Assembly (NCBI RefSeq): GCF_030052995.1
Contig: NZ_JASJPW010000001.1
Coordinates: 310,001 to 374,000, forward strand
From: Gemmobacter sp. 24YEA27
Lineage (GTDB): Bacteria > Pseudomonadota > Alphaproteobacteria > Rhodobacterales > Rhodobacteraceae
Direction: 5' to 3'
DNA: 64,000 bases
This document shows, one piece after another, positions 46,194 through 55,172 of this stretch (the stretch's first letter is position 1; each line of letters begins with the position of its first letter). Under the pieces are notes generated by a model. That model saw nothing but the letters and a program-made list of their open reading frames with translations. It was not told the origin of the DNA and did not search any database. The position numbers and the translations under genes were made by a program.

Positions 46194-47075
46194 ATGAGTT
46201 ACGATCTGGTGATCGGCGACCGCGCCTATTCCAGCTGGTCGCTGCGTGGCTGGCTGTTGTTTGAGGCATTTGGAATTCCGGTGCGGTTGCACACGGCCCG
46301 GCTCTATTCAGATGAATTGCCGCGCCTGCTTGCCAGTTATGCGCCCTCGCGCACCGCCCCGACCGCACGGATGCCCGAAGGCACCGTGGTCTCGGAAAGC
46401 CTCGCCATCGCCGAGGAACTGGCCAGCCGCCACCCAGAGGCCGGCCACTGGCCAAAGGATCCCGCCCATCGCGCCACGGCCCGAATGCTGGCCTCGGAAA
46501 TGCATGCTGGTTTCGGCGCGCTGCGCGACTATTGCCCGATGAATCTGCGGGTGTCCTACCAGGACGCGCAACCGCCCGAGGCAGTGCTGAAAGACCTCGC
46601 ACGCCTCGAGGTGATCTGGGATCACGCACGCCGGGTCTCTGGCGGGCGCGGTCCCTGGCTTTTCGGCGACTATTCGGCAGCAGATGTGTTCTTCGCGCCG
46701 GTTGCGGCCCGGATCGCGGGCTACAACCTGCCGGTCGGTGCGGCGGCGAGCGCTTATGTGAACGCACATCTCGCGCATCCGTCATTCCGGCGCTGGCGCG
46801 CAATGGGGCTGGTGGATGGCGCGGATCAACAGGTTTACCGCCGCGACTGGCCGCGCCGCGACTGGCCCGGCCCGGTGCCGCTGCCCGCGAAGGCCGTCAC
46901 GGGAACCGAAGCCGAGAACGCGGCCTGCCCCTATTCCGGCAAGCCGGTGACGCATGTTCTGGAACTGGCCGGGCGTCGGCTCGGGTTTTGCAATGCGTTT
47001 TGCCGCGACAAGACCGCGGCCGATCCGGAAGCCTGGCCCGCCTTCATGCCGCTGCTCCGGGGTGTTGCGGCGTGA
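46194..47075 (+). CDS. Glutathione S-transferase with C-terminal TRASH-like cysteine module
   Basis: A 293-residue protein. The N-terminal ~225 residues are a GST: thioredoxin-like region (YDLVIGDRAYSSWSLRGWLL, whose serine could activate GSH; MPEGTVVSESLAIAEEL) and helical C-domain (PWLFGDYSAADVFFAPVAAR). After a proline-rich linker, residues 246-290 contain a Cx20Cx3C pattern (CPYSGKPV to FCNAFCRDK), matching the Cx19-22Cx3C spacing of the TRASH metal-binding motif. The fusion suggests metal sensing or an iron-sulfur/heme-related thiol function. ATG at 46194 follows a GGAGACC ribosome-binding site. Confidence 0.82.
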   Translation: MSYDLVIGDRAYSSWSLRGWLLFEAFGIPVRLHTARLYSDELPRLLASYAPSRTAPTARMPEGTVVSESLAIAEELASRHPEAGHWPKDPAHRATARMLASEMHAGFGALRDYCPMNLRVSYQDAQPPEAVLKDLARLEVIWDHARRVSGGRGPWLFGDYSAADVFFAPVAARIAGYNLPVGAAASAYVNAHLAHPSFRRWRAMGLVDGADQQVYRRDWPRRDWPGPVPLPAKAVTGTEAENAACPYSGKPVTHVLELAGRRLGFCNAFCRDKTAADPEAWPAFMPLLRGVAA

Positions 47076-47167
47076 GGGGAGAACGACGTTCCTGAAGGCA
47101 ATTTCGTTAACCCTTCGCTAACCAGTCTTCGCGCAAGCTGACCCCCTTCGGGCAAGGGGAAGCGCGC

Positions 47168-48676
47168 ATGATCGCCAGCGTCTATAGCGTGGCTTTTGAA
47201 GGGGTTGAGGCGCGGCTGGTCGAGGTGCAATGCGCGATCCAGGGCGGGGCCGCGGCTTTCATGCTTGTCGGAATCGCCGACAAGGCGGTCAGCGAATCGC
47301 GCGAAAGGGTGCGCAGCGCGCTGCAATCTTTGTCCATCGCGCTGCCCAACCGGCGCATCACCATCAACCTCGCGCCGGCGGATCTGCCGAAAGAGGGCAG
47401 CCATTTCGACCTGCCGATTGCGCTGGCGCTGCTTGCCGCCATCGACATCCTGCCCCGCGATGAGGTCGCGCGGGTCCTTGCCCTGGGCGAGCTGTCGCTG
47501 GATGGCCGCCTGCTGCCGGTCGCCGGCGCTCTGCCTGCGGCGCTTGCCGCTGCCGAAGAGGAATGCACCCTGCTCTGCCCCAGTGCCTCCGGTGCGGAAG
47601 CGGCCTGGGTAGGCGCGACCGAGGTTATCGCCGCTGCGTCACTGGCCGAGGTGGTACGGCATTTCACCGGTCAGGCGGTGCTGGCGCCACCGCGCCCGGG
47701 AGAGATCCGGGCTGGCACCGCCGGGCCTGACCTGCGTGAGGTCAGAGGCCAGGAACGCGCCAAGCGTGCGCTTGAAATCGCGGCCGCCGGGCGCCACCAC
47801 CTCATGATGACCGGCACGCCAGGATCAGGGAAAAGCATGCTCGCCGCGCGTCTCCCCGGGCTTTTGCCCGGGTTGAGCCCGGCCGAGGCACTGGAAACCT
47901 CGATGATCCATTCCCTTGCGGGGCTGTTGACCGGCGGTGGCATTTCGCGCAGCCGCCCGTTTCGCACGCCGCATCACACCGCGTCGATGGCGGCGATGTC
48001 AGGGGGCGGGCGTGGCGCGAAACCGGGCGAGATCAGTCTTGCGCATAACGGTGTCCTGTTTCTTGATGAATTGCCCGAGTTTTCCCGCCAGGTGCTGGAA
48101 GTGCTCCGCCAGCCGATCGAGACCGGCGAAGTGACCGTCGCCCGCGCAAATGCGCATATCCGCTATCCGAGCCGTTTCCAGCTGGTGGCCGCTGCCAATC
48201 CCTGCCGCTGCGGCTATCTCACCGACCCGTCCCGCGCCTGCGCAAGGGTGCCGGTTTGCGGGGCGGAATATCTGGGGCGGATCTCCGGCCCGCTGATGGA
48301 CCGGATCGACCTGCGAATTGAAATACCGCCGGTCGCTTTCACGGATCTTGACCTGCCGGCGAATGGCGAAAGCTCTGCCGTGGTCGCGGCCCGGGTGCAG
48401 TCCGCGCGCGATGTCCAGGCCGATCGGCTGGGGGCCGAGGGGCAGACCAATGCCGATCTCGCCGGCGAATCGCTGGAGCGCTTTGCCAGCCCCGATGCCG
48501 GGGGCCGCGCGCTGATCGGCCTGCTGGCCGACCGCATGGGATTGTCTGCGCGTGGCTATCACCGCCTGTTGCGGGTCGCCCGATCAATCGCGGATCTCGA
48601 AGGCAGCGACGCGCTGCGCCGCAACCATATTGCCGAAGCGGCCTCTTACCGGCTTTCGCCCGGCGCAATCGGATAG
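47168..48676 (+). CDS. comM: YifB/ComM family Mg-chelatase-like AAA ATPase
   Basis: Hexameric AAA ATPase of 502 residues linked to branch migration of recombination intermediates during natural transformation. The N-terminal domain is Lon-protease-like (MIASVYSVAFEGVEARLVEV; RITINLAPADLPKEG). The Mg-chelatase-type ATPase has Walker A MTGTPGSGKSMLA and Walker B GVLFLDELPEF, and a zinc-like cysteine region (NPCRCGYLTD, CARVPVCG). The C-terminus is a ChlI-type helical domain. It is convergent with gshB. Confidence 0.93.
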   Translation: MIASVYSVAFEGVEARLVEVQCAIQGGAAAFMLVGIADKAVSESRERVRSALQSLSIALPNRRITINLAPADLPKEGSHFDLPIALALLAAIDILPRDEVARVLALGELSLDGRLLPVAGALPAALAAAEEECTLLCPSASGAEAAWVGATEVIAAASLAEVVRHFTGQAVLAPPRPGEIRAGTAGPDLREVRGQERAKRALEIAAAGRHHLMMTGTPGSGKSMLAARLPGLLPGLSPAEALETSMIHSLAGLLTGGGISRSRPFRTPHHTASMAAMSGGGRGAKPGEISLAHNGVLFLDELPEFSRQVLEVLRQPIETGEVTVARANAHIRYPSRFQLVAAANPCRCGYLTDPSRACARVPVCGAEYLGRISGPLMDRIDLRIEIPPVAFTDLDLPANGESSAVVAARVQSARDVQADRLGAEGQTNADLAGESLERFASPDAGGRALIGLLADRMGLSARGYHRLLRVARSIADLEGSDALRRNHIAEAASYRLSPGAIG

Positions 48677-48678
48677 GG

Positions 48679-49622
48679 TCAGCCCGCGCGCTTCGCTTCA
48701 ATCACCTGCCAGATTTTCTCGGCGGCATTGGTGCCGTCAAAGCGCTCCAGCTCCTGGATGCCGGTGGGCGAGGTCACGTTGATCTCGGTCAGCCAGTCAC
48801 CGATCACGTCGATACCGACGAAGATCTGGCCATGTTCGCGCAGGGTCGGGCCGATGCGGCGGCAGATCTCGAGATCGCGGTCGCTGAGCCCGATCTTCTC
48901 GGGCCGCCCGCCCACATGCATATTTGAACGCGTCTCACCCGCCTGCGGCACCCGGTTGATCGCACCAACCGGTTCACCATCAACCAGAATAACCCGCTTG
49001 TCGCCCTTGGCCACGGCGGGGAGGAATTTCTGTACGATCATCGGTTCACGCGACATCGAGGTAAAGAGCTCGTAAAGCGACGAAAGGTTGCGGTCATTCT
49101 CATCCAGCCGGAACACACCGGCGCCGCCATTGCCGTAAAGCGGCTTGAGAATGATGTCGCCATGCCGGGCTTTGAAGGCGCGAATCGTTTCAAGGTCGCG
49201 GGCAATGGCCGTCGGGGGGTGAGGTCGGGGAACCGCAGCACGAGCAGCTTTTCCGGGAAGTTCCGGACCCAGAACGGATCATTGACCACCAGCGTTTTTG
49301 GCTGGATCAGATCGAGCAGATGGGTCGTGGTGATATAACCCATGTCGAAAGGCGGGTCCTGGCGCAGCCAGACGACATCAAAATCGGCAAGATCGACCTC
49401 GGTTTCCTCCCCGAAACTGACGTGATTGCCCTTTTCGCGGCGCAGCTCGATCCATTGACCGCGCGCGATGACTCGCCCCTCGACAAAGGCCAGCCGGTCG
49501 GGGGTATAGAAAAACAGCCTGTGCCCACGGATCTGGGCTTCCAGCGCGATGCGGAAAGTGGAATCGGCGTCGATATTGACCGACCCGATCGGGTCCATCT
49601 GAAGGGCGACCTTGAGTGCCAT
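48679..49622 (-). pseudogene. gshB: Glutathione synthetase, frameshifted in this sequence
   Basis: ATP-grasp ligase that joins glycine to gamma-glutamylcysteine. The N-terminal half ([38 protein letters not shown]) is in one frame and the C-terminal half ([56 protein letters not shown]) in another. The break follows LRFPDLTP, at the GGGGGG run 49214-49219 (C6 on the coding strand). One extra C restores a continuous 314-residue enzyme, with [13 protein letters not shown] and the [20 protein letters not shown]-grasp loop between the halves. Because both halves are perfectly conserved and the gene is usually kept, an assembly error is more likely than a true mutation. Confidence 0.88.
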
Positions 49623-49706
49623 AACATGCTCCGGCTGTTCTGCCCCTTTGATGACGCAAGGCGGCAGCCGATGCAAACCCGTCTGTGCCTTTTGCCAGGC
49701 TTTGGA

Positions 49707-50123
49707 TCAGAGAAAAAAGGCGGCCTCTGCGATGTCGATGCGCCCGAGGCCATCAACCAGCGCCAGATCAAAACGCATATCCACAATTGTCATCGGATCG
49801 CGGCCGCCCAGGTGGACTTCCCGGAGATATTCCTCGGCGCAGGCGCCAAGCCGGATCTGCTGCGCGCGCCCGAAATACCCGGCTGCGATATCATGACTGC
49901 GCGCGCTTTTGACTTCGACGACAGCGAGATCATCGCCTTTGCCGGCAATAATATCAACCTCGCCAGCCATCCCACGCCAGCGCCTGGCGAGGATCTTATA
50001 GCCCTGAGCCTGGTACCTGCGGGCAACCGCCTCTTCAGCCGCGAGGCCGGTCAGATGGCTGCGCAATCCGCGCCTTGCCCGGGCGCAGGGAACAAGTTCA
50101 TCGTGAACGAAATCGAGGGGCAT
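49707..50123 (-). CDS. YraN/UPF0102 family nuclease-like protein
   Basis: A 138-residue member of the UPF0102 family with a PD-(D/E)xK-type endonuclease fold: GLAAEEAVARRYQAQGYKILARRW, then GEVDIIAGKGDDLAVVEVKSA with the D and ExK catalytic triad. ATG at 50123 is preferred to an upstream in-frame start. It lies 13 bases after rsmI, and the lpoA-like gene is divergent from that pair, mirroring the E. coli rsmI-lpoA-yraN neighbourhood. The cellular role of the family is unknown. Confidence 0.88.
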   Translation of the reverse strand: MPLDFVHDELVPCARARRGLRSHLTGLAAEEAVARRYQAQGYKILARRWRGMAGEVDIIAGKGDDLAVVEVKSARSHDIAAGYFGRAQQIRLGACAEEYLREVHLGGRDPMTIVDMRFDLALVDGLGRIDIAEAAFFL

Positions 50124-50136
50124 GGCTGGTCCTGCG

Positions 50137-51030
50137 TCATTCGGGTTTCTGACTGCGCGCAAGGGCCATCTGATAGACATCTCGCCGCGGCACATTCAGA
50201 GTTTGCGCGACAAATGCTGCTGCATCCTTAACGCGCATCGTTGCAAGGGCCTGATCCAGCGCCAAGGCGATGGCGTCAGGTCCGGCCTGTTCGGGCGCGC
50301 CGCGATCGACAACCAGCACAATCTCGCCTTTTGGATCCTGATCACCAAGACGTTCCAGCACTTCGGCCAGCGACCCACGCAGGATTTCTTCGTGTCTCTT
50401 CGTCAGTTCGCGGCACACGGCAACCGGTCGGTCCGGCCCGCAGATCGCGATCAGCTCCGCAAGCGTCTTACGGATCCGGCGGGGCGATTCGTACAGGACC
50501 AGGGTCGCATCCCCGCGCGTGGCCCCGGTGAGAAACCGCTGCCTCTCGCCTGCAGCGGCCGGCGGAAAGCCCGCGAAGAGGAACCGGTCGGTCGGCAACC
50601 CGGCCACCGCCAGAGCGGCCAGGAGCGCCGAGGCCCCGGGGGCGGCCAGCACCTTTGCCCCCGCCTCCACCGCCGCCCGCGCCAGGCCAAAGCCCGGATC
50701 CGAGATCAGCGGTGTCCCCGCTTCCGAGGCATAGGCCACCGATTTCCCCTCGGCGAGAATCCCGGTGATCCGCGATGCGATGCCTTTCTCGTTATGGTCA
50801 TGCACCGCGATCAGCGGTCGTCCCTCCAGCGCGATGCCGTGGATCTCCATCAGGTGCCGGAGCGTCCTGGTATCCTCGGCCGCCAGCACATCGGCCCCGG
50901 CAAGGATATCCAGCGCCCTGAGCGTGATGTCACGCGCCGCCCCGATCGGAGTGGCGACCATATGCAGACCAGGCTCGACCCGACCGGCGGAGGCCCGCCA
51001 GCGGGGAGAATTTTCCGAACTTCCCACCAT
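50137..51030 (-). CDS. rsmI: 16S rRNA (cytidine-1402 2'-O)-methyltransferase
   Basis: SAM-dependent tetrapyrrole-methylase-fold enzyme that methylates C1402 of 16S rRNA. The protein has 297 residues. Motifs are VATPIGAARDITLRALDIL, AEDTRTLRHLM, YASEAGTPLISDPGF and the GASALLAALAVAGLPTDRFL segment. ATG at 51030 gives 23 residues before the family core; further upstream in-frame codons lie in the region divergent from the lipoprotein gene. Confidence 0.94.
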   Translation of the reverse strand: MVGSSENSPRWRASAGRVEPGLHMVATPIGAARDITLRALDILAGADVLAAEDTRTLRHLMEIHGIALEGRPLIAVHDHNEKGIASRITGILAEGKSVAYASEAGTPLISDPGFGLARAAVEAGAKVLAAPGASALLAALAVAGLPTDRFLFAGFPPAAAGERQRFLTGATRGDATLVLYESPRRIRKTLAELIAICGPDRPVAVCRELTKRHEEILRGSLAEVLERLGDQDPKGEIVLVVDRGAPEQAGPDAIALALDQALATMRVKDAAAFVAQTLNVPRRDVYQMALARSQKPE

Positions 51031-51129
51031 CTCATTCCTCTGCGCGCGTTTACTTCGATCCCGGAAACAACTAACCTTCGCGCTGTCGTCGCGCCCTTGT
51101 TCAGGGCGGTTCCCGCGTGAGGAGACCTG

Positions 51130-52302
51130 ATGTTGTCCGCATTCCCGATGGCCCGCAAGTCCCTGGGCCGGTTCCTTTTTGTCTTCTTCGCGCTCTTTGC
51201 TGCCGCCTGCGTTCCGCAAGGCGGTGGCGGCGGCACGCCCGGCAAATCCGACCGTTCAAAGCCGGTACAGGTTGCCTTGCTGGTGCCGGGCGGGTCGGGC
51301 CAGGCCAGTGACCAGGTCCTGGCTAACAGCCTGACCAATGCTGCGCGCCTTGCTGCGGCAGATCTTTCGGGCGTCAAAATCGATCTTCGCATCTACCAGA
51401 CAGGCGGCAACCCGTCGCAGGCTTCTGCCGCCGCGATCCAGGCTGTGGCCGAAGGCGCCGAAATCATCCTTGGCCCGGTCTTCGCGCAGGAAGCCAATGC
51501 CGCAGGCGTCGCCATGGCCGGCAAGGGCATCAACGTTCTCGCCTTCTCGAACAATGTCGATATCGCCGGCGGCAATGTCTTTGTGCTGGGCCCGACATTC
51601 GACAATGCGGCCCGCCGCATGGCCACTTACGCGGTCAGACAGGGCCGCAACCGCATCATGATCGTGCATGAGAAGAACAGCGCAGGCGAGGCCGGCAAGC
51701 GCGCCATTCAGCGCGGGGTCTCGGCCGCAGGCGGCACGGTCGTGGGGGTGTCCGGGTATGATTTCAGCCAGCAAGGCGTATCGGCTGCCGCGCCGGGCAT
51801 CGTTGCCACCGTGCGCGAGACCGGGGCCTCGGCCCTGTTCCTGACCGCGGATACCGCAGGCGCGCTGCCGCTTTTGAGCCAGCTGCTGCTGGACAATGGC
51901 CTTGACCGCAATGCCGCGAAATTCCTTGGCCTGACCCGCTGGGATGTGCCGGCCCAGACCCTCGGTCTGCCGGGGATCCAGGGCGGCTGGTTCACCCTGC
52001 CCGACCCCAATCTCTATGCACAGTTCCAGAACCGCTACCAGGCCTCTTACGGCGCAGCGCCGCATCCAATTGCCGGTCTCGCCTATGACGGGATCGCTGC
52101 CATCGGCGCGCTGGCGCGGCAGGGCAACGATCTGTCCGCAGGCTCGCTGACGCAGAATGCCGGTTTCGTGGGCGTCTCCGGCATCTTCCGGCTGCGCAGC
52201 AATGGCACCAATGAACGCGGCCTCGCCGTCGCCGAAATCCGCAACAATCAGGTGGTCGTGATTGACCCTGCGCCCCGCAGCTTCTCCGGCGCCGGGCTCT
52301 GA
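51130..52302 (+). CDS. LpoA-like penicillin-binding protein activator lipoprotein
   Basis: A 390-residue lipoprotein with a type I periplasmic binding fold, as in the C-terminal domain of LpoA, which stimulates PBP1A from the outer membrane. A signal peptide ends in a lipobox FAAAC (Cys at about residue 27). The core starts VQVALLVPGGSGQASDQVLA and includes IILGPVFAQEANAAGVAMAG. The TPR domain of E. coli LpoA is absent, so this is the short form. ATG at 51130 follows a GAGGAGA ribosome-binding site. Its neighbours yraN and rsmI flank lpoA in E. coli too, supporting the call. Confidence 0.82.
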   Translation: MLSAFPMARKSLGRFLFVFFALFAAACVPQGGGGGTPGKSDRSKPVQVALLVPGGSGQASDQVLANSLTNAARLAAADLSGVKIDLRIYQTGGNPSQASAAAIQAVAEGAEIILGPVFAQEANAAGVAMAGKGINVLAFSNNVDIAGGNVFVLGPTFDNAARRMATYAVRQGRNRIMIVHEKNSAGEAGKRAIQRGVSAAGGTVVGVSGYDFSQQGVSAAAPGIVATVRETGASALFLTADTAGALPLLSQLLLDNGLDRNAAKFLGLTRWDVPAQTLGLPGIQGGWFTLPDPNLYAQFQNRYQASYGAAPHPIAGLAYDGIAAIGALARQGNDLSAGSLTQNAGFVGVSGIFRLRSNGTNERGLAVAEIRNNQVVVIDPAPRSFSGAGL

Positions 52303-55135
52303 TCCCGCCCCGCGCAAGCGGGCAGGACAGGGCGCCTCTGGAACCGGCCCTGAACCGGACGACAAGGCAGCCGGATTTGTTCCGGCTGTCATTCCGCTTT
52401 TGCTGCCCGAAGACGCGATCATCGACACAGAGGCCGTGACGGCCGCGATCATCGCCGATCTTGCGCCCGGGCTTGACGGAAAGGCCTTGCGCGCCGTTGC
52501 GGTCGCGCATCTGGCTGCGGCAAAAACCCGCGCCAATGCCGCCCTGGCCGAGGCATTCCGCGACCATCCGGCCGAGGCAAGACCGCTGATCTCGGCCCAG
52601 GCATGGCTGACGGATCAGCTGGTGATCATCGCCTTCACCATCGCGCAAAAGCTGCATCCGGTGGCGATCCCGACCGATGCCGAACGGCTCGCGATCCTCG
52701 CGGTCGGCGGATATGGGCGCGCCGAGATGGCGCCGCATTCCGATATCGACCTTCTGTTCCTGACCCCGATGAAAACCACGCCATGGGCGGAATGCGTGGT
52801 TGAATCAATGCTTTACATGCTCTGGGATCTAAAGCTGAAGGTCGGTCATGCGGTCCGCACCATCCGCGATTGCCTCCGCCTTGCGCGCGAAGACATCACG
52901 ATCCGCACCGCGATGCTGGAGAAACGCTTTATCACTGGCGATGAGGCCCTGTCGGCAGAGCTGGCCGAAAAGCTCTGGAATGAGGTCTTCCGCAAAACCG
53001 GGCCTGAATTCATCGAGGCAAAACTTGCGGAGCGAGCCGAGCGCCACCGCCGCCAGGGCGGCCAGCGCTATGTGCTGGAACCCAATGTCAAAGAGGGCAA
53101 GGGGGGGCTGCGCGACCTCCAGACGCTGTACTGGATCGGCAAATATCTGCACAGGGTGCCGAAAGCGGCGGGGCTGGTGAATGCCGGCCTCTTCACCCGC
53201 GAGGAATATGAGACCTTCCGCGCCGCTGAGGATTTCCTCTGGGTGGTGCGCAGCCATCTGCATTACATCACCGGCCGTCCGACCGATCAGCTGACCTTCG
53301 ATCTCCAGCCCGAGGTGGCGTTGCGCATGGGCTATAAGGACGCCCGTGGCCGGCGCGCGGTCGAGATCTTCATGCAGGATTACTTCCGCCATGCCACCCG
53401 CGTCGGCGAACTGACCCGCATCTTCCTGACCGGGCTGGAGGCACGGCACGCCAAGCGCGAGGCCTCGCTGATGGGGCTGTTCAAGCTGACCAAACGCGTC
53501 CGTCCAGGCTATCGCCTGGTTCAGGGCCGGATCGACGTGGTGAACCCGGCAGAGTTCCTGAAAGACAAACTTAATCTGTTGCGGGTTTTTGAGGAAGGGC
53601 TGCGGACCGGCTATCTGCTGCATCCGAATGTCATGCGCCTGGTCACCGCGAACCTCGCGCTGATCGATGACGAGATGCGCGAAGACCCCGAGGCGGCGCG
53701 GATCTTCCTCGATCTGTTGCTGAAACATGGCAACCCGGAACGCAGCCTGAGGCGGATGAACGAGTTGGGCGTTCTGGCCGCGTTCATCCCTGAATTCGAG
53801 CCCATCGTCGCGATGATGCAGTTCAACGTCTACCATTCCTACACGGTGGATGAACACACGATCCAATGCATCTCGACCCTGGCGCAGATCGAGCGCGAAG
53901 AGCTGATCGAAGAGCTGCCGCTGTCATCGGAAATCCTCAAGACCGGCGTGAGCCGCAAGGTGCTTTATGTCGCGCTTTTGCTGCATGATATCGGCAAGGG
54001 CCGGCCCGAGGATCATTCGATCCTTGGCGCCCAGATCGCCCGGCGGGTGACGCCGCGTCTTGGGCTGAATGATGAAGAATGCGAGACGGTCGAATGGCTG
54101 GTGCGCTGGCACCTCCTGATGTCCGACATGGCGCAGAAACGCGATATCGGCGATCCGCGCACGGTCAGGGATTTTGCCAAAGCGGTAAAGACCCGTAAAC
54201 GCCTTGACCTGCTCACGGTGCTGACGGTCTGCGATATCCGGGGAGTCGGGCCGAACACCTGGAACAACTGGAAAGCGATGCTGCTGCGTCAGCTCCACCA
54301 GGTCACCGCCGAGGCGCTGGAGGCGGGGCTGGAAACCGTCAACCGCGAGAACCGTGCCGATGAGGCGAAGCGGGCCCTGCGTGAGGCCCTGCCCGACTGG
54401 GACGCCAAAGACCTGCGCGCCGAGACGCAACGCCATTACCCGCAATACTGGCAGGGGCTTGAAACCTCGACCCAGGCCGTTTTCGCGCGGCTGCTGCTCG
54501 GGATCGGCGATGACGAAATCCGGATCGATCTGGAGCCGGATCTTTCGCGCGATGCCACCCGCGCCTGTTTCGCGCTGGCCGATCACCCCGGCATCTTCTC
54601 GCGACTTGCAGGCGCACTGGCACTGGTGGGCGCGAATGTGGTCGATGCCCGCACCTATACGTCGAAAGACGGCTATGCCACGGCGGTGTTCTGGGTTCAG
54701 GATGCCGAGGGCCACCCCTATGAGATCTCCCGCCTGCCCCGGCTGCGCGGCATGATCGAAAAGACGCTGCGTGGCCAGGTCGTGGCGCGCGAGGCCCTGA
54801 AAGATCGCGACAAGGTGAAACGGCGCGAGCGGGAATTCCGCTTTCCGACCCATATCACCATCGATAACGAAGGCTCGGATATCTACACGATCATCGAGGT
54901 CGATACCCGCGACCGCCCGGGTCTGCTTTATGACCTGACCAGGACGCTGGCGAATAACAACATCTCGATCGTTTCGGCGGTGATCGCGACTTACGGCGCC
55001 CAGGTGGTCGACACATTCTATGTGAAAGACACGTTCGGGCTGAAACTGCACGAAAAACGGCGCCAGGAAGCGCTGGAAAAAAAGCTGCGCCAGGCGATAA
55101 GCGATGGTGCGGAACGGGCGCAGGCCCAGGGCTGA
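52262..55135 (+). CDS. glnD: Bifunctional PII uridylyltransferase / uridylyl-removing enzyme
   Basis: Nitrogen sensor that modifies PII (GlnB/GlnK) according to glutamine. The protein is up to 957 residues. Domains in order are a nucleotidyltransferase (AVGGYGRAEMAPHSDIDLLFL in two parts, G-G and D-x-D), a GlnD helical region (VLEPNVKEGKGGLRDLQTL), an HD hydrolase (LLHDIGKGRPEDHS) and two ACT domains (about 775-850 and 890-950). The earliest start is TTG at 52262, overlapping the lipoprotein gene by 41 bases; downstream GTG or other codons are possible, so the first ~60 residues are uncertain. Confidence 0.94.
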   Translation: MTLRPAASPAPGSDPAPRKRAGQGASGTGPEPDDKAAGFVPAVIPLLLPEDAIIDTEAVTAAIIADLAPGLDGKALRAVAVAHLAAAKTRANAALAEAFRDHPAEARPLISAQAWLTDQLVIIAFTIAQKLHPVAIPTDAERLAILAVGGYGRAEMAPHSDIDLLFLTPMKTTPWAECVVESMLYMLWDLKLKVGHAVRTIRDCLRLAREDITIRTAMLEKRFITGDEALSAELAEKLWNEVFRKTGPEFIEAKLAERAERHRRQGGQRYVLEPNVKEGKGGLRDLQTLYWIGKYLHRVPKAAGLVNAGLFTREEYETFRAAEDFLWVVRSHLHYITGRPTDQLTFDLQPEVALRMGYKDARGRRAVEIFMQDYFRHATRVGELTRIFLTGLEARHAKREASLMGLFKLTKRVRPGYRLVQGRIDVVNPAEFLKDKLNLLRVFEEGLRTGYLLHPNVMRLVTANLALIDDEMREDPEAARIFLDLLLKHGNPERSLRRMNELGVLAAFIPEFEPIVAMMQFNVYHSYTVDEHTIQCISTLAQIEREELIEELPLSSEILKTGVSRKVLYVALLLHDIGKGRPEDHSILGAQIARRVTPRLGLNDEECETVEWLVRWHLLMSDMAQKRDIGDPRTVRDFAKAVKTRKRLDLLTVLTVCDIRGVGPNTWNNWKAMLLRQLHQVTAEALEAGLETVNRENRADEAKRALREALPDWDAKDLRAETQRHYPQYWQGLETSTQAVFARLLLGIGDDEIRIDLEPDLSRDATRACFALADHPGIFSRLAGALALVGANVVDARTYTSKDGYATAVFWVQDAEGHPYEISRLPRLRGMIEKTLRGQVVAREALKDRDKVKRREREFRFPTHITIDNEGSDIYTIIEVDTRDRPGLLYDLTRTLANNNISIVSAVIATYGAQVVDTFYVKDTFGLKLHEKRRQEALEKKLRQAISDGAERAQAQG

Positions 55136-55172
55136 ACAACACAGATCGCAGACGCGAGGAGCAGATCCCGAA

